A program made the position numbers and the translations under genes. From positions 1,426,001 through 1,490,000 of the forward strand of contig NZ_LT859959.1 in the NCBI RefSeq assembly GCF_900176205.1: a DNA stretch of 64,000 nucleotides. Reading direction: 5' to 3'. This stretch comes from Bradyrhizobium sp. ORS 285. GTDB lineage: Bacteria > Pseudomonadota > Alphaproteobacteria > Rhizobiales > Xanthobacteraceae. The notes beneath the pieces were generated by a model. The model was not told the origin of the DNA and did no database searches. It saw only the letters and a list, made by a program, of their open reading frames with translations. Shown here in pieces: positions 18,249 to 26,410 of the stretch; position 1 is the first letter of the stretch; each line of letters starts with the position of its first letter.

Positions 18249-18463
18249 CCCCTCCCCCTTGCGGGGAGGGGGCGGGGGTGGGGGTCCCCGGGCGCCGAAC
18301 TCACTCGGGGCAAGTCCTATGGGTGTCCCTCCGTATCGCGATTGATAGCGTCAGGTGGCCCCGCCGCTCTCGACAGTCATATATGGCTTCTCATCTCCAT
18401 CGCCTCATATCCAGCGGAGTTCGCGGACCCCCACCCCCGACCCCTCCCCGCAAGGGGGAGGGG
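18249..18463. repeat. Palindromic intergenic repeat, family A
   Basis: Two 39-nt arms (18249-18287 and 18425-18463) are inverted copies differing at one base. Each contains CCCCTCCCCCTTGCGGGGAG followed by a GGGGGTGGGGG tract. The arms flank 137 nt in the 457-nt gap between spoVR and the DUF3754 gene; nothing else is recognised there. Another copy lies in the pqq operon at 28956-29075. Confidence 0.8.
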
Positions 18464-18631
18464 AGCGCACCGCCATCGCCGCTGAAAGCTGTGCTTCAAT
18501 CGGCGGGCTTCCTCAAGCCAGCGCGTCCTGTCCGGTTGAGCCGGGAAGAAACCTGACGAGTGGCGCGAGTCCCATGAGACCGCTATGGTGCGGGCGCGAT
18601 CCGGCTCAAGCAGTTTGGATCGGCTGTCGTA

Positions 18632-19924
18632 GTGTCGATCGAAGTGGGCGTGCGTGACGTGGTTGGATCAGGCGAGGCGACGAGCCGGCGGGACCGGTTT
18701 ATTCCGATACGCAAGTCCGACGTCCTCGACGCCGTGATCTCGCATGGCGGCCTGGATGACGCCCAGACGAGCGATCTGCGCCAACTGGCGCACATGCTCG
18801 GCGCCATCCTGCACCATGAGTATTTCGACGAGCTTGATCGCCTGCGTGATGCCTATTTCGACTTCGACCCCGAGGTGCCCCTTGGCCGCCATCGCTCGCC
18901 GGCAGAGAGCGACACCGCCTATCGCAACCTCACCGACGAGTTCGTCCGGGTGCTCGGCGAGGCCAATTTCATCGAGATCACCCATGACGAGATCGAGCGC
19001 GCCTTCGCCGAGCACGCGCTGGTGCGGGTCAAGCTGAAGGCGCCGCTCTCCGATTATCGCGCTGTCCGCATGTTCCGGCGCGGCATTCATCAGGAGACGA
19101 TCGAAGTGCCCGCGCTCTACGGCCTGCGCCGCCGCAAGCAGGAGATCGAGGTCTATGACGACATCATCCTGATGGTCGCGACCAAGCCCGACGAGCCGGC
19201 GAAGACAAAGCGCAAGACCGCCGCCTGGCGCGGACGCAACAAGATCCGCGGCGGCGCCGTGCTGTTCAAATATTTCCGCCACATCGCGCGCTTCGATCTC
19301 GAAGCGCTGCTGCCGAACGTCCGGGTCGTGATGGGCCTGCGCGAGCAGCTCACGCTTGGCGTGCCGGCGCTGGTCGGCGGCGTGCCGATCCTGCTCAAGC
19401 TGGCCTCGACGCTCACGGTGCTGTTCATCGTCGCCGGCTTCTATCTCGGCCTCAGCGGAACGGTGCACGACAACGACACGGAGCAGGCACTCGCCGCGCT
19501 GTCCGGCCTATTCGCGCTCGGCGCCTTCATCCTGCGGCAATGGGGCAATTTCCACCGCCAGTCGCTGATCCACCAGAAGCAGGTCACCGACAACATCTAC
19601 TTCCGCAACGTCAACAACAACTCCGGCATCTTCAACTATCTCATCGGCGAGGCCGAGGACCAGGACTGGAAGGAGGCGGTGCTGGCCTATGGCGGGCTCT
19701 TGCTGGCGTCGGTGCCGCTGAGCCGGGCGGCGCTGGGGAGCCATGTCGAGGAGTTGTTGCAACAGATGTTCGGGTTGGGGCGCGCGTTCAATATCGACGA
19801 AGCGCTGATCAGGCTGCGTGAGTTCGGGCTCGTCAGCGGTGATGACGACGCGCTGTCGGCGCTGCCGCTGCCGGAGGCAATCGCGCAGCTCGAACGCGTG
19901 TGGGCCAATGCGCTGCAGCCATAG
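18632..19924 (+). CDS. DUF3754 / TMEM143-like membrane protein
   Basis: The 430-residue protein resembles the DUF3754 family (bacterial relatives of eukaryotic TMEM143). The N-terminal soluble part includes RRDRFIPIRKSDVLDAVI, then VYDDIILMVATKP and FKYFRHIARFDLEALLPNVRV. Two hydrophobic hairpin segments follow at roughly 250-305 (TLTVLFIVAGFYLGLSG and ALAALSGLFALGAFIL), then FRNVNNNSGIFNYLIGEAEDQDWKEAVLAY and a C-terminal cytosolic domain. The function is unknown. The GTG at 18632 is the longest plausible start; a downstream GTG is possible. It stands alone between repeat-rich gaps. Confidence 0.75.
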   Translation: MSIEVGVRDVVGSGEATSRRDRFIPIRKSDVLDAVISHGGLDDAQTSDLRQLAHMLGAILHHEYFDELDRLRDAYFDFDPEVPLGRHRSPAESDTAYRNLTDEFVRVLGEANFIEITHDEIERAFAEHALVRVKLKAPLSDYRAVRMFRRGIHQETIEVPALYGLRRRKQEIEVYDDIILMVATKPDEPAKTKRKTAAWRGRNKIRGGAVLFKYFRHIARFDLEALLPNVRVVMGLREQLTLGVPALVGGVPILLKLASTLTVLFIVAGFYLGLSGTVHDNDTEQALAALSGLFALGAFILRQWGNFHRQSLIHQKQVTDNIYFRNVNNNSGIFNYLIGEAEDQDWKEAVLAYGGLLLASVPLSRAALGSHVEELLQQMFGLGRAFNIDEALIRLREFGLVSGDDDALSALPLPEAIAQLERVWANALQP

Positions 19925-20010
19925 TCGAGCTGACCACGAACAGCCAGCTGATGAAGAACCAGCGTACCGTCCTCGATCAACTTGCGACTCTTTCCGCAGC
20001 GAAAGCTCCC

Positions 20011-20122
20011 AACCCTCACCCTGAGGGCCCGCCGAAGGCGGGCGTCTCGAAGGGCGAGGCCCCAGCTCGGGCCTCGCGGTTCGAGACGCGTCGCAAGGGC
20101 GACGCTCCTCACCGTGAGGGTT
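20011..20122. repeat. Palindromic intergenic repeat, family C
   Basis: Two inverted units each contain a CCCTCA(N)TGAGG-like end and a GTCTCGAAGG / GGTTCGAGAC core. The same family appears at 26287, 32215, 33602 and 56463. Here it fills most of the gap after the DUF3754 gene, next to a family F palindrome. Confidence 0.8.
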
Positions 20123-20175
20123 AGCACCGAGGCCGAAGCGACACGTTGGTCATGATGATGGAGGGCTCATCAACC

Positions 20176-20314
20176 GTAGCCCGGACGAGCGGACGCCTGC
20201 GCCCGAAGGGCGGGGGCGGACGCGACATCCGGGGTCTCACGCGCTGTTGCGGTGAGCCGGGATGTCGCTATTGCCGACGCCAAAGCGGCGTCGGCTGGCG
20301 CTCATCCGGGCTAC
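20176..20314. repeat. Palindromic repeat, family F, at the end of the kor operon
   Basis: GTAGCCCGGACGAGC (20176-20190) pairs with GCTCATCCGGGCTAC (20300-20314) with one mismatch. The right end lies only 8 nt past the korB stop, so on the minus strand it forms a large hairpin at the operon's 3' end. Confidence 0.7.
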
Positions 20315-20322
20315 TAGGCGCG

Positions 20323-21378
20323 TCAGCGCAAGCTCGCGTTGATCTTGTCGAGCACGCTCTGCCCGGGGCAAAGATCGGCCGCCTCCAGCCGGTTCAGCGG
20401 CCGTTCCACCGTGTTGAGGTGGCTGTGCAGGTCATCTGCCTCGGGATCGACATAGAGCAGCCCGGTCACGATCTGTCCTTGCGCCGCATGCTTCTGCAAA
20501 AAGGTCATCGCGCCCAGCCGGTCGTGCGGATCGTAGTCGGCGTCGAGCTTGCGCAGCGCCAGCCGCGAGCCGTCGTGCTGCTCGACGATCTGCACCGTGC
20601 CGGGATCTTGGTCGATCTCGATCGGATCGCGGCCGGTCAGCACGTCCAGCCGGTTCACGGCATCGTTATGCTCGCGGACATAGTCGAAGCTCTTGGTCGA
20701 GCCGGCGTGATTGTTGAACGCGATGCACGGGCTGATGACGTCGATGAACGCCGCGCCCTTGTGCCGGATCGCGCCCTCGATGATCGGCACCAGCTGCTTC
20801 TTGTCGCCGGAGAACGAGCGCGCGACGTAGGTCGCGCCGAGCTGCAGCGCGATGCCGACGAGATCGATCGGGTTGTCGGTGTTGGTGACGCCCTTCTTCG
20901 ACTTCGATCCGCGGTCGGCAGTCGCCGAGAACTGTCCCTTGGTCAGGCCGTAGACGCCATTGTTTTCGACGATATAGGTCATGTTGACGCCGCGGCGGAT
21001 CGCATGCGCGAACTGGCCGAAGCCGATCGAGGCGGAATCGCCGTCGCCGGAAACGCCGAGATAGATCAGCTCGCGATTGGCGAGGTTGGCGCCGGTCAGC
21101 ACCGAGGGCATGCGGCCGTGCACGGTGTTGAAGCCGTGCGAATTGCCGAGGAAATAGTCCGGCGTCTTCGACGAGCAGCCGATGCCGGAGATCTTCGCCA
21201 CCCGATGCGGCTCGATCGACAGCTCGAAACAGGCCTCGATGATCGAGGCCGTGATCGAATCGTGGCCGCAGCCGGCGCACAAGGTCGAGATCTTGCCCTC
21301 GTAGTCGCGATGGCTGTAGCCGAGATCGTTCTTCTTGATGCCGGGATGCTGGAATTTCGGCTTTGCGATGTAGGTCAT
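20323..21378 (-). CDS. korB: 2-oxoacid:ferredoxin oxidoreductase, beta subunit
   Basis: The 351-residue protein is the thiamine-diphosphate subunit of a 2-oxoglutarate (or related 2-oxoacid) ferredoxin oxidoreductase, which decarboxylates the acid to its acyl-CoA and reduces ferredoxin. CAGCGHD (Cys34, Cys37) is the Fe-S ligand region, ISGIGCSSKTP adds another conserved Cys, and SGDGDSASIGFGQFAHAIRR with VENNGVYGLTKGQ is the TPP/Mg site. The 2-oxoglutarate assignment rests on overall similarity of this alpha/beta pair and is less certain than the class. The start is 130 nt after korA; a palindromic repeat fills the gap, so the two genes are not tightly coupled. Confidence 0.88.
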   Translation of the reverse strand: MTYIAKPKFQHPGIKKNDLGYSHRDYEGKISTLCAGCGHDSITASIIEACFELSIEPHRVAKISGIGCSSKTPDYFLGNSHGFNTVHGRMPSVLTGANLANRELIYLGVSGDGDSASIGFGQFAHAIRRGVNMTYIVENNGVYGLTKGQFSATADRGSKSKKGVTNTDNPIDLVGIALQLGATYVARSFSGDKKQLVPIIEGAIRHKGAAFIDVISPCIAFNNHAGSTKSFDYVREHNDAVNRLDVLTGRDPIEIDQDPGTVQIVEQHDGSRLALRKLDADYDPHDRLGAMTFLQKHAAQGQIVTGLLYVDPEADDLHSHLNTVERPLNRLEAADLCPGQSVLDKINASLR

Positions 21379-21401
21379 GAGAGCACCCTGTCACCCAGCG
21401 C

Positions 21402-21487
21402 CGTCATGGCCGGGCTTGACCCGGCCATCCACGTCGAGCCGGGAACGCGAAGGAGATGGATGCCCGGGTCAAGCCCGGGCATGACGG
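21402..21487. repeat. Palindromic repeat, family D, between korA and korB
   Basis: CCGTCATGGCCGGGCTTGAC at the left end pairs with GTCAAGCCCGGGCATGACGG at the right end with one mismatch. It occupies most of the 130-nt gap inside the kor operon. A close copy lies at 25477-25562. Confidence 0.8.
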
Positions 21488-21508
21488 AGGAGAGAGTGGG
21501 GAGCACCA

Positions 21509-23359
21509 TCACGACACCGCCTTGCGCAGCGGGGTCACTCGCATCTGGTCCTGATGCGTGCCGATTGCGTCCGCGATGAACCGCGCAGTGATCGGGGTGC
21601 CGTCATAGTGCAGGATCGGCACCAGCCGCACCGGGTCGATGCCGTTCTCGGTGACGATCAGCTGGCGCAACTGCGCGTCACGGTTCTGTTCGACCACATA
21701 GACGAAGTCGTGCTCGGCGATGAAGCTCGCCACGCTCGAATGGAACGGGAAGGCGCGGATACGCAGCCGGTCGAGCTGGTGGCCGCGCGCCTCCAAAAGT
21801 TCGATCGCCTCGTCCATCGCCGGCGCGGTCGAGCCGAAATAGATCACGCCATACTTCGTCGGCTTGGCTGCGTTGGCCTGCAGGGGACGCGGCACCATGT
21901 CCTGGGCGGTCTGGAACTTGCGCAGCAGGCGCTGCACGTTGTCGGCGTAGACGGCGCCTTCCTCCGAATAGCGTGCATAACGATCGCGCGACGTGCCGCG
22001 GGTGAAGTAGGATCCCTTGGTCGGATGCGTGCCGGGAAGGGTGCGGAACGGAATGCCGTCGCCGTCGACGTCGAGGTAGCGGCCGAAATCGCGGCCATCC
22101 TCGAGCATTTCGGCCGTCATCACCTTGCCGCGGTCGTACTGCCGGGCGTCGTCCCATTTCAGCGGCCGGCACAGCCGCTGATTCATGCCGATGTCGAGGT
22201 CGAGCATCAGGAAGACCGTGGTCTGCAGCCGTTCGGCGAGATCGAAGGACGCTGCCGCGAATTCGAACGCCTCCGCCGGGTCCTCGGGAAACAGCATGAC
22301 GTGCTTGGTATCGCCGTGCGAGGCATAACCGCAGGCGATGAGATCGCATTGCTGCGTCCGGGTCGGCATGCCCGTGGAGGGGCCGGCGCGCTGCACGTTC
22401 ATGATCACGGCCGGGATCTCGGCGAAGTAGGACAGGCCGATGAACTCGGTCATCAGCGATACGCCGGGGCCCGATGTCGTGGTGAAGGCGCGGGCGCCGT
22501 TCCAGGATGCACCCACCACCATGCCGATCGAGGCCAGCTCGTCCTCAGCCTGGACGATGGCGTATTTGGCCTGGCCCGTCTCCGGGTCATGCCGCAGCTT
22601 CTTGCAGTGATTGGTGAACGCCTCGGCCACCGAGGACGACGGCGTGATCGGATACCACGCGCAGACGGTGGCGCCGCCATAGACGGCGCCGAGCGCGGCG
22701 GCGTTGTTGCCTTCGAGGAAGATGCGGTCGCCGACCTTGTCGGCCTTCCTGATGCGCAGGCCGATCGGGCATTTCAGATTCTGCAGCGCCCAGTCGCGGC
22801 CGAGATGCAGCGCATGGACGTTGGAGGAGAGCAGCTTCTCCTTGCCCTTGTACTGCTCGCCGATCAGCTGCTCGATCAGCTTCGGGTCCATCTCGAGCAG
22901 CGCGGAGAGCGCGCCGAGATAGATGATGTTCTTGAACAGCTGGCGCTGCCGCGGGTCCGAGTAGGTCGAGTTGGTGATCGCGGTCAGCGGCACGCCGATG
23001 ACGTTCACGTCGTCGCGAAACTTGGTCGACGGCATCGGCTTGGTCGAATCGTAGAACAGGTAGCCGCCCGGCACGATGCCGGCGACGTCCTTGTCCCAGG
23101 TCTGCGGGTTCATCGCCACCATCAGGTCGGTGCCGCCGCCGCGGGCGCCGAGATGGCCGGCCTCGGTGACCCGCACCTCGTACCAGGTCGGCAGCCCCTG
23201 GATGTTGGACGGGAAGATGTTGCGGGGGCTGACCGGCACGCCGTGGCGGAGCACGGCGCGCGCGAACAATTCGTTGGCGCTGGCCGAGCCGGAGCCGTTG
23301 ACGTTGGCGAAGCGGACGACGAAGTCGTTTACGCTGCTGAGCGGCGCTTGCTGGGACAT
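21509..23359 (-). CDS. korA: 2-oxoacid:ferredoxin oxidoreductase, fused gamma-alpha subunit
   Basis: In this 616-residue protein, residues 1 to about 190 are the gamma-type domain (FVVRFANVNGSGSASANELFARAV, GARGGGTDLMVAMN), and the rest is the alpha domain (ATVCAWYPITPSSSVAEAF, AEDELASIGMVVGASWNGARAFTTTSGPG, QRAGPSTGMPTRTQQ). It binds the 2-oxoacid and CoA and works with KorB. Its start overlaps the end of the upstream flavoprotein gene by 31 nt. No separate delta (ferredoxin) subunit is present; the upstream gene carries a ferredoxin domain that could replace it. Confidence 0.9.
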   Translation of the reverse strand: MSQQAPLSSVNDFVVRFANVNGSGSASANELFARAVLRHGVPVSPRNIFPSNIQGLPTWYEVRVTEAGHLGARGGGTDLMVAMNPQTWDKDVAGIVPGGYLFYDSTKPMPSTKFRDDVNVIGVPLTAITNSTYSDPRQRQLFKNIIYLGALSALLEMDPKLIEQLIGEQYKGKEKLLSSNVHALHLGRDWALQNLKCPIGLRIRKADKVGDRIFLEGNNAAALGAVYGGATVCAWYPITPSSSVAEAFTNHCKKLRHDPETGQAKYAIVQAEDELASIGMVVGASWNGARAFTTTSGPGVSLMTEFIGLSYFAEIPAVIMNVQRAGPSTGMPTRTQQCDLIACGYASHGDTKHVMLFPEDPAEAFEFAAASFDLAERLQTTVFLMLDLDIGMNQRLCRPLKWDDARQYDRGKVMTAEMLEDGRDFGRYLDVDGDGIPFRTLPGTHPTKGSYFTRGTSRDRYARYSEEGAVYADNVQRLLRKFQTAQDMVPRPLQANAAKPTKYGVIYFGSTAPAMDEAIELLEARGHQLDRLRIRAFPFHSSVASFIAEHDFVYVVEQNRDAQLRQLIVTENGIDPVRLVPILHYDGTPITARFIADAIGTHQDQMRVTPLRKAVS

Positions 23360-25155
23360 GCGTTACCTGCGTGAGTCGTCTCGATGAAATATTTCTGCAT
23401 GTCCCACGCACCGGTGGGGCAGCGCTCGGCGCACAGGCCACAATGGAGGCAGACGTCCTCGTCCTTCACCATCACGCGCCCGGTCTTCAGATCCGATGAC
23501 ACGTAGAGGTCCTGGTCTGGGTGCAACGACGGCGCCCGCAGCCGCGCGCGCAGATCGGCCTCCTCGCCATTTTCCGTAAAGGTGATGCAGTCCATGGGAC
23601 AGATGTCGGCGCAGGCGTCGCATTCGATGCATAGCGTGTTCGAAAACACCGTCTGCACGTCGCAGTTCAGGCAGCGGTGCGCCTCGCCGAGTGCGAGCTT
23701 GACGTCGTAGCCGAGCTCGACCTCGGCGCGGATGTCCTTCAGCGCCACCACCTTGTCACGGTGCGGCACCTTGAAGCGCTTCTCCGGCGAGACGTCGTTG
23801 TCGTAGCTCCATTCGTGGATGCCCATCTTCTGCGACGAGATATGCACCTCGGGCAACGGCCGCTCGGTGATGTCCTCGCCCGACAGCAGGCGATGGATCG
23901 ACAGCGCCGCCTCGTGGCCCTGCGCGACCGCCCAGATGATGTTCTTCGGGCCGAACGCGGCATCGCCGCCGAAGAACACTTTTGGATTCGTCGAGACGAA
24001 GGTCTTGGGATCGACCACCGGCATATGCCATTTGTCGAATTCGATGCCGCAATCGGCCTCGATCCAGGGGAAGGCGTTCTCCTGGCCGACGGCAACGAGA
24101 ACGTCGTCGCACTCATACGTTACGTCGGGCTCGCCCGAGGGCACCAGCGAGCGCCGGCCCTTGTCGTCATATTCCGCCTTCACCTTCTGGAAGGTGACGC
24201 CGGTCAGCTTGCCATTGTCGTGATTGAAGGCGACCGGCACGAGATAGTTGAGGATCGGAATATCCTCATGCAGCGCGTCTTCCTTCTCCCAGGGTGAGGC
24301 CTTCATCTCCTCGAAGCCGGAGCGGACGATGACCTTGACGTCCTCGCCGCCGAGGCGGCGCGCGGTGCGACAGCAATCCATCGCAGTGTTGCCGCCGCCC
24401 AGCACGATCACGCGCTTGCCGATCTTGTCGGTGTGGCCGAACGAGACGCTGGACAGCCAGTCGATGCCGAGATGGATATTCGCTGCGGCGTCCTTGCGGC
24501 CGGGAATGTTCAGCTCGCGGCCGCGCGGCGCGCCGGAGCCGATGAACACGGCATCGTAATTGTCGGCCAGCAGCGCCTTCAGGCTGTCGATGCGATGGCC
24601 AGCCTTGTAGTCGACGCCAAGGCTGAGCACATAGCCCGTCTCCTCGTCGATCACGCTGTCAGGCAGCCGGAATTTTGGAATCTGCGAGCGCATCATGCCG
24701 CCGGGCTTGGGATCGGCGTCGAACACGGTGCAGTGATAGCCGAGCGGCGCGAGATCGCGCGCGACGGTCAGCGATGCCGGACCGCCGCCGACCAGTGCGA
24801 TGCGCCGGCCGTTCTTCGGGACAGGCCGCGGCATGCGCTGATGCACGTCGTCCTTGAAATCGGCCGCGACGCGCTTCAGCCGGCAGATCGCGACCGGGCT
24901 CTCCTCGACGCGTCCGCGCCGGCAGGCGGGTTCGCAAGGGCGATCGCAGGTGCGTCCGAGAATGCCGGGGAAGACGTTCGACTTCCAATTGATCATGTAG
25001 GCGTCGCTGTAGCGACCCTCGGCGATCAGGCGGATGTATTCGGGGACCGGCGTGTGTGCGGGACAAGCCCATTGGCAATCGACCACTTTGTGGAAGTAGT
25101 CGGGCGCCGAAATATCAGTCGCTCTCATTCCTACCCTGTCCGCGCGGCGAACCAC
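23329..25155 (-). CDS. GltD-like NAD(P)H flavoprotein with C-terminal 2[4Fe-4S] ferredoxin domain
   Basis: The N-terminal half is like the small subunit of glutamate synthase. CQWACPAHTPVPEYI and CDRPCEPACRRG are the N-terminal Fe-S Cys sets, ALVGGGPASLTVARDLA is the FAD fold, and VIVLGGGNTAMDCCRTA is the NAD(P)H fold. The C-terminus has CIECDACADICPMDCITF and CLHCGLCAERCPTGAWDM, two ferredoxin-type cluster motifs. It probably passes electrons between NAD(P)H and the KorAB enzyme encoded next. AGGAAGG 10 nt before the GTG at 25155 supports that start; an ATG at 25128 would begin MRATDISAPDYFHK, which also looks natural. It is first in the three-gene operon. Confidence 0.87.
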   Translation of the reverse strand: MVRRADRVGMRATDISAPDYFHKVVDCQWACPAHTPVPEYIRLIAEGRYSDAYMINWKSNVFPGILGRTCDRPCEPACRRGRVEESPVAICRLKRVAADFKDDVHQRMPRPVPKNGRRIALVGGGPASLTVARDLAPLGYHCTVFDADPKPGGMMRSQIPKFRLPDSVIDEETGYVLSLGVDYKAGHRIDSLKALLADNYDAVFIGSGAPRGRELNIPGRKDAAANIHLGIDWLSSVSFGHTDKIGKRVIVLGGGNTAMDCCRTARRLGGEDVKVIVRSGFEEMKASPWEKEDALHEDIPILNYLVPVAFNHDNGKLTGVTFQKVKAEYDDKGRRSLVPSGEPDVTYECDDVLVAVGQENAFPWIEADCGIEFDKWHMPVVDPKTFVSTNPKVFFGGDAAFGPKNIIWAVAQGHEAALSIHRLLSGEDITERPLPEVHISSQKMGIHEWSYDNDVSPEKRFKVPHRDKVVALKDIRAEVELGYDVKLALGEAHRCLNCDVQTVFSNTLCIECDACADICPMDCITFTENGEEADLRARLRAPSLHPDQDLYVSSDLKTGRVMVKDEDVCLHCGLCAERCPTGAWDMQKYFIETTHAGNACPSKRRSAA

Positions 25156-25255
25156 GAGCGCGCGGCCTTCCTGACGTGAGGGCGACTGATGATCAGGTCA
25201 GCAGAGGATCGGTTGAGGTCCGGAGCAGGCCCTGGTCGTCGCCCTTCTGTTTTTT

Positions 25256-25296
25256 GAATGGCTCAATTGAATAGTCATATCAGACTAGAGCCATTC
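25256..25296. promoter_or_regulatory. Nested palindrome upstream of the kor operon
   Basis: GAATGGCTC (25256-25264) and GAGCCATTC (25288-25296) are exact complements. Between them TAGTC and GACTA form an inner 5-bp repeat around ATATCA. It lies about 100-140 nt upstream of the first kor gene in an AT-rich stretch. No terminator U-tract follows on either strand, so an operator is favoured. The rest of the 432-nt gap holds only a family D repeat at 25477-25562. Confidence 0.45.
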
Positions 25297-25476
25297 CAAG
25301 GCGCACACAAAGGCAAATTTGCAGAGCTGCTGCTCATACACAGTGTGCGGTGCCGCATTGCAGGCGCGATGTGGCCATGTGTTGCAATGCGAGATGGCGT
25401 GACGACGAGTTCGAATGGGCTGCGTTAATAGACGAGAGGCCAGTGAGTGGAGCACGCGCGCGGCCGCACACTCCGT

Positions 25477-25562
25477 CGTCATGCCCGGGCTTGACCCGGG
25501 CATCCACGCGCTTCCCAGGATGCCGAACGACGTGGATAGCCGGGACAAGCCCGGCCATGACG
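25477..25562. repeat. Palindromic repeat, family D
   Basis: Left end CGTCATGCCCGGGCTTGACC and right end GGGACAAGCCCGGCCATGAC are near-complementary. It sits 25 nt after the stop of the minus-strand gene at 25588, where it could form a 3'-end hairpin. Confidence 0.8.
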
Positions 25563-25587
25563 GTGTGGAGAGAGACGAGGCCGTCAC

Positions 25588-26259
25588 TTAGTTCGTAGAT
25601 GCGATATCAGCGCGGCTGAGGTCCCACATCAGGCGATAGATGCCTGCGGAGATCTGCGTCGCCAGCGGTCCGTCCACCGCAGCGAAGCGCGTCGTCATCA
25701 GCGTTGCGATCGCGTGGCTGTCGGTGCCGTCGATCAGGATGAACCAGTCGGCATCGCGTGAGGTTGCTGGGACATCAGCCGCGGGACCGGAGAGATCAGC
25801 ATCGCCTTCAAGCAGGTGCATCGAGATCACGCCCCTGAGCTCGCGCGGATCGAGCTCGACCTGCAGCGCGTCACGCAAGCCGCCGTCCTGTCCCGGCTTC
25901 GGCCGCAACCGGATGATGCCGAGCACCGCACCGCGGCCGGCGCCTTTCGAGATCGTGATCCGCGCGACGCTGCGGATCATGTTCTTGAACCGCGCCATCA
26001 CCGTCTTCGACCACTCCGTCGGCGCCTCCAGCCGTGCGCGATAGGGCGCGCTGTCGAGCACGTCGATCGTCTCGGTCGAATACAGGCAGAGATATTTGGG
26101 GCTGCCCTGCTCGGCGACATAGCGCCGCGCCTCGATGAAGCCGGGAATCGCGACGCGCTCCTCGAGATGCTCGCTGTCGTACCAGCGGTTGAAATCGGCT
26201 TCGTCAGCGGCATCGATGTTCATCGATGTCAAAAGCATGCCTGTCCCGGCGATGGGCAT
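25588..26259 (-). CDS. Conserved hypothetical protein, DUF4286-like
   Basis: This is a soluble protein of 223 residues. AGGAGG lies 6 nt before the ATG at 26259, which fixes the start at MPIAGTGMLLTSMNID. Two similar halves (DEADFNRWYDSEHLEERVAIPGFIEARRYV and a second ending LMWDLSRADI) suggest a ferredoxin-like dimeric alpha-beta barrel duplicated in one chain. The family link to DUF4286 is tentative. Such folds often serve in small-molecule oxidation or cyclisation, but no activity can be assigned. It follows the peptidase gene of the pqq cluster after 150 nt that contain a family C repeat. Confidence 0.6.
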   Translation of the reverse strand: MPIAGTGMLLTSMNIDAADEADFNRWYDSEHLEERVAIPGFIEARRYVAEQGSPKYLCLYSTETIDVLDSAPYRARLEAPTEWSKTVMARFKNMIRSVARITISKGAGRGAVLGIIRLRPKPGQDGGLRDALQVELDPRELRGVISMHLLEGDADLSGPAADVPATSRDADWFILIDGTDSHAIATLMTTRFAAVDGPLATQISAGIYRLMWDLSRADIASTN

Positions 26260-26286
26260 TTCGAGCCTCCTGGTGCGTGTGCCGAT

Positions 26287-26395
26287 CCTCATCCTGAGGA
26301 GGCCGCCAAAGGCGGCCGTCTCGAAGGATGAGGCCCGGAACGATCACGGGCCTCATGCTTCGAGACGGCGCTGGCGCGCCTCCTCAGCATGAGGG
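26287..26395. repeat. Palindromic intergenic repeat, family C
   Basis: Two inverted units carry CCTCATCCTGAGGAGG / GTCTCGAAGGATGAGG and CCTCATGCTTCGAGAC / CCTCAGCATGAGG ends. It lies between the peptidase and the DUF4286-like gene. Confidence 0.8.
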
Positions 26396-26410
26396 GAATG
26401 AGTGATGTGT

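Noticed and set aside
18249..18463. Rho-independent terminator after spoVR
   Set aside because: The inverted arms are 137 nt apart and lack U-tracts; a dispersed palindromic repeat fits better because the same arms recur at 28956.
21554..23374. 606-codon plus-strand frame opposite korA
   Set aside because: Antisense shadow; korA has all expected motifs on the minus strand.
25285..25587. Small hypothetical genes in the kor upstream gap
   Set aside because: The frames run through a family D repeat and have no ribosome site; their translations are repeat sequence.
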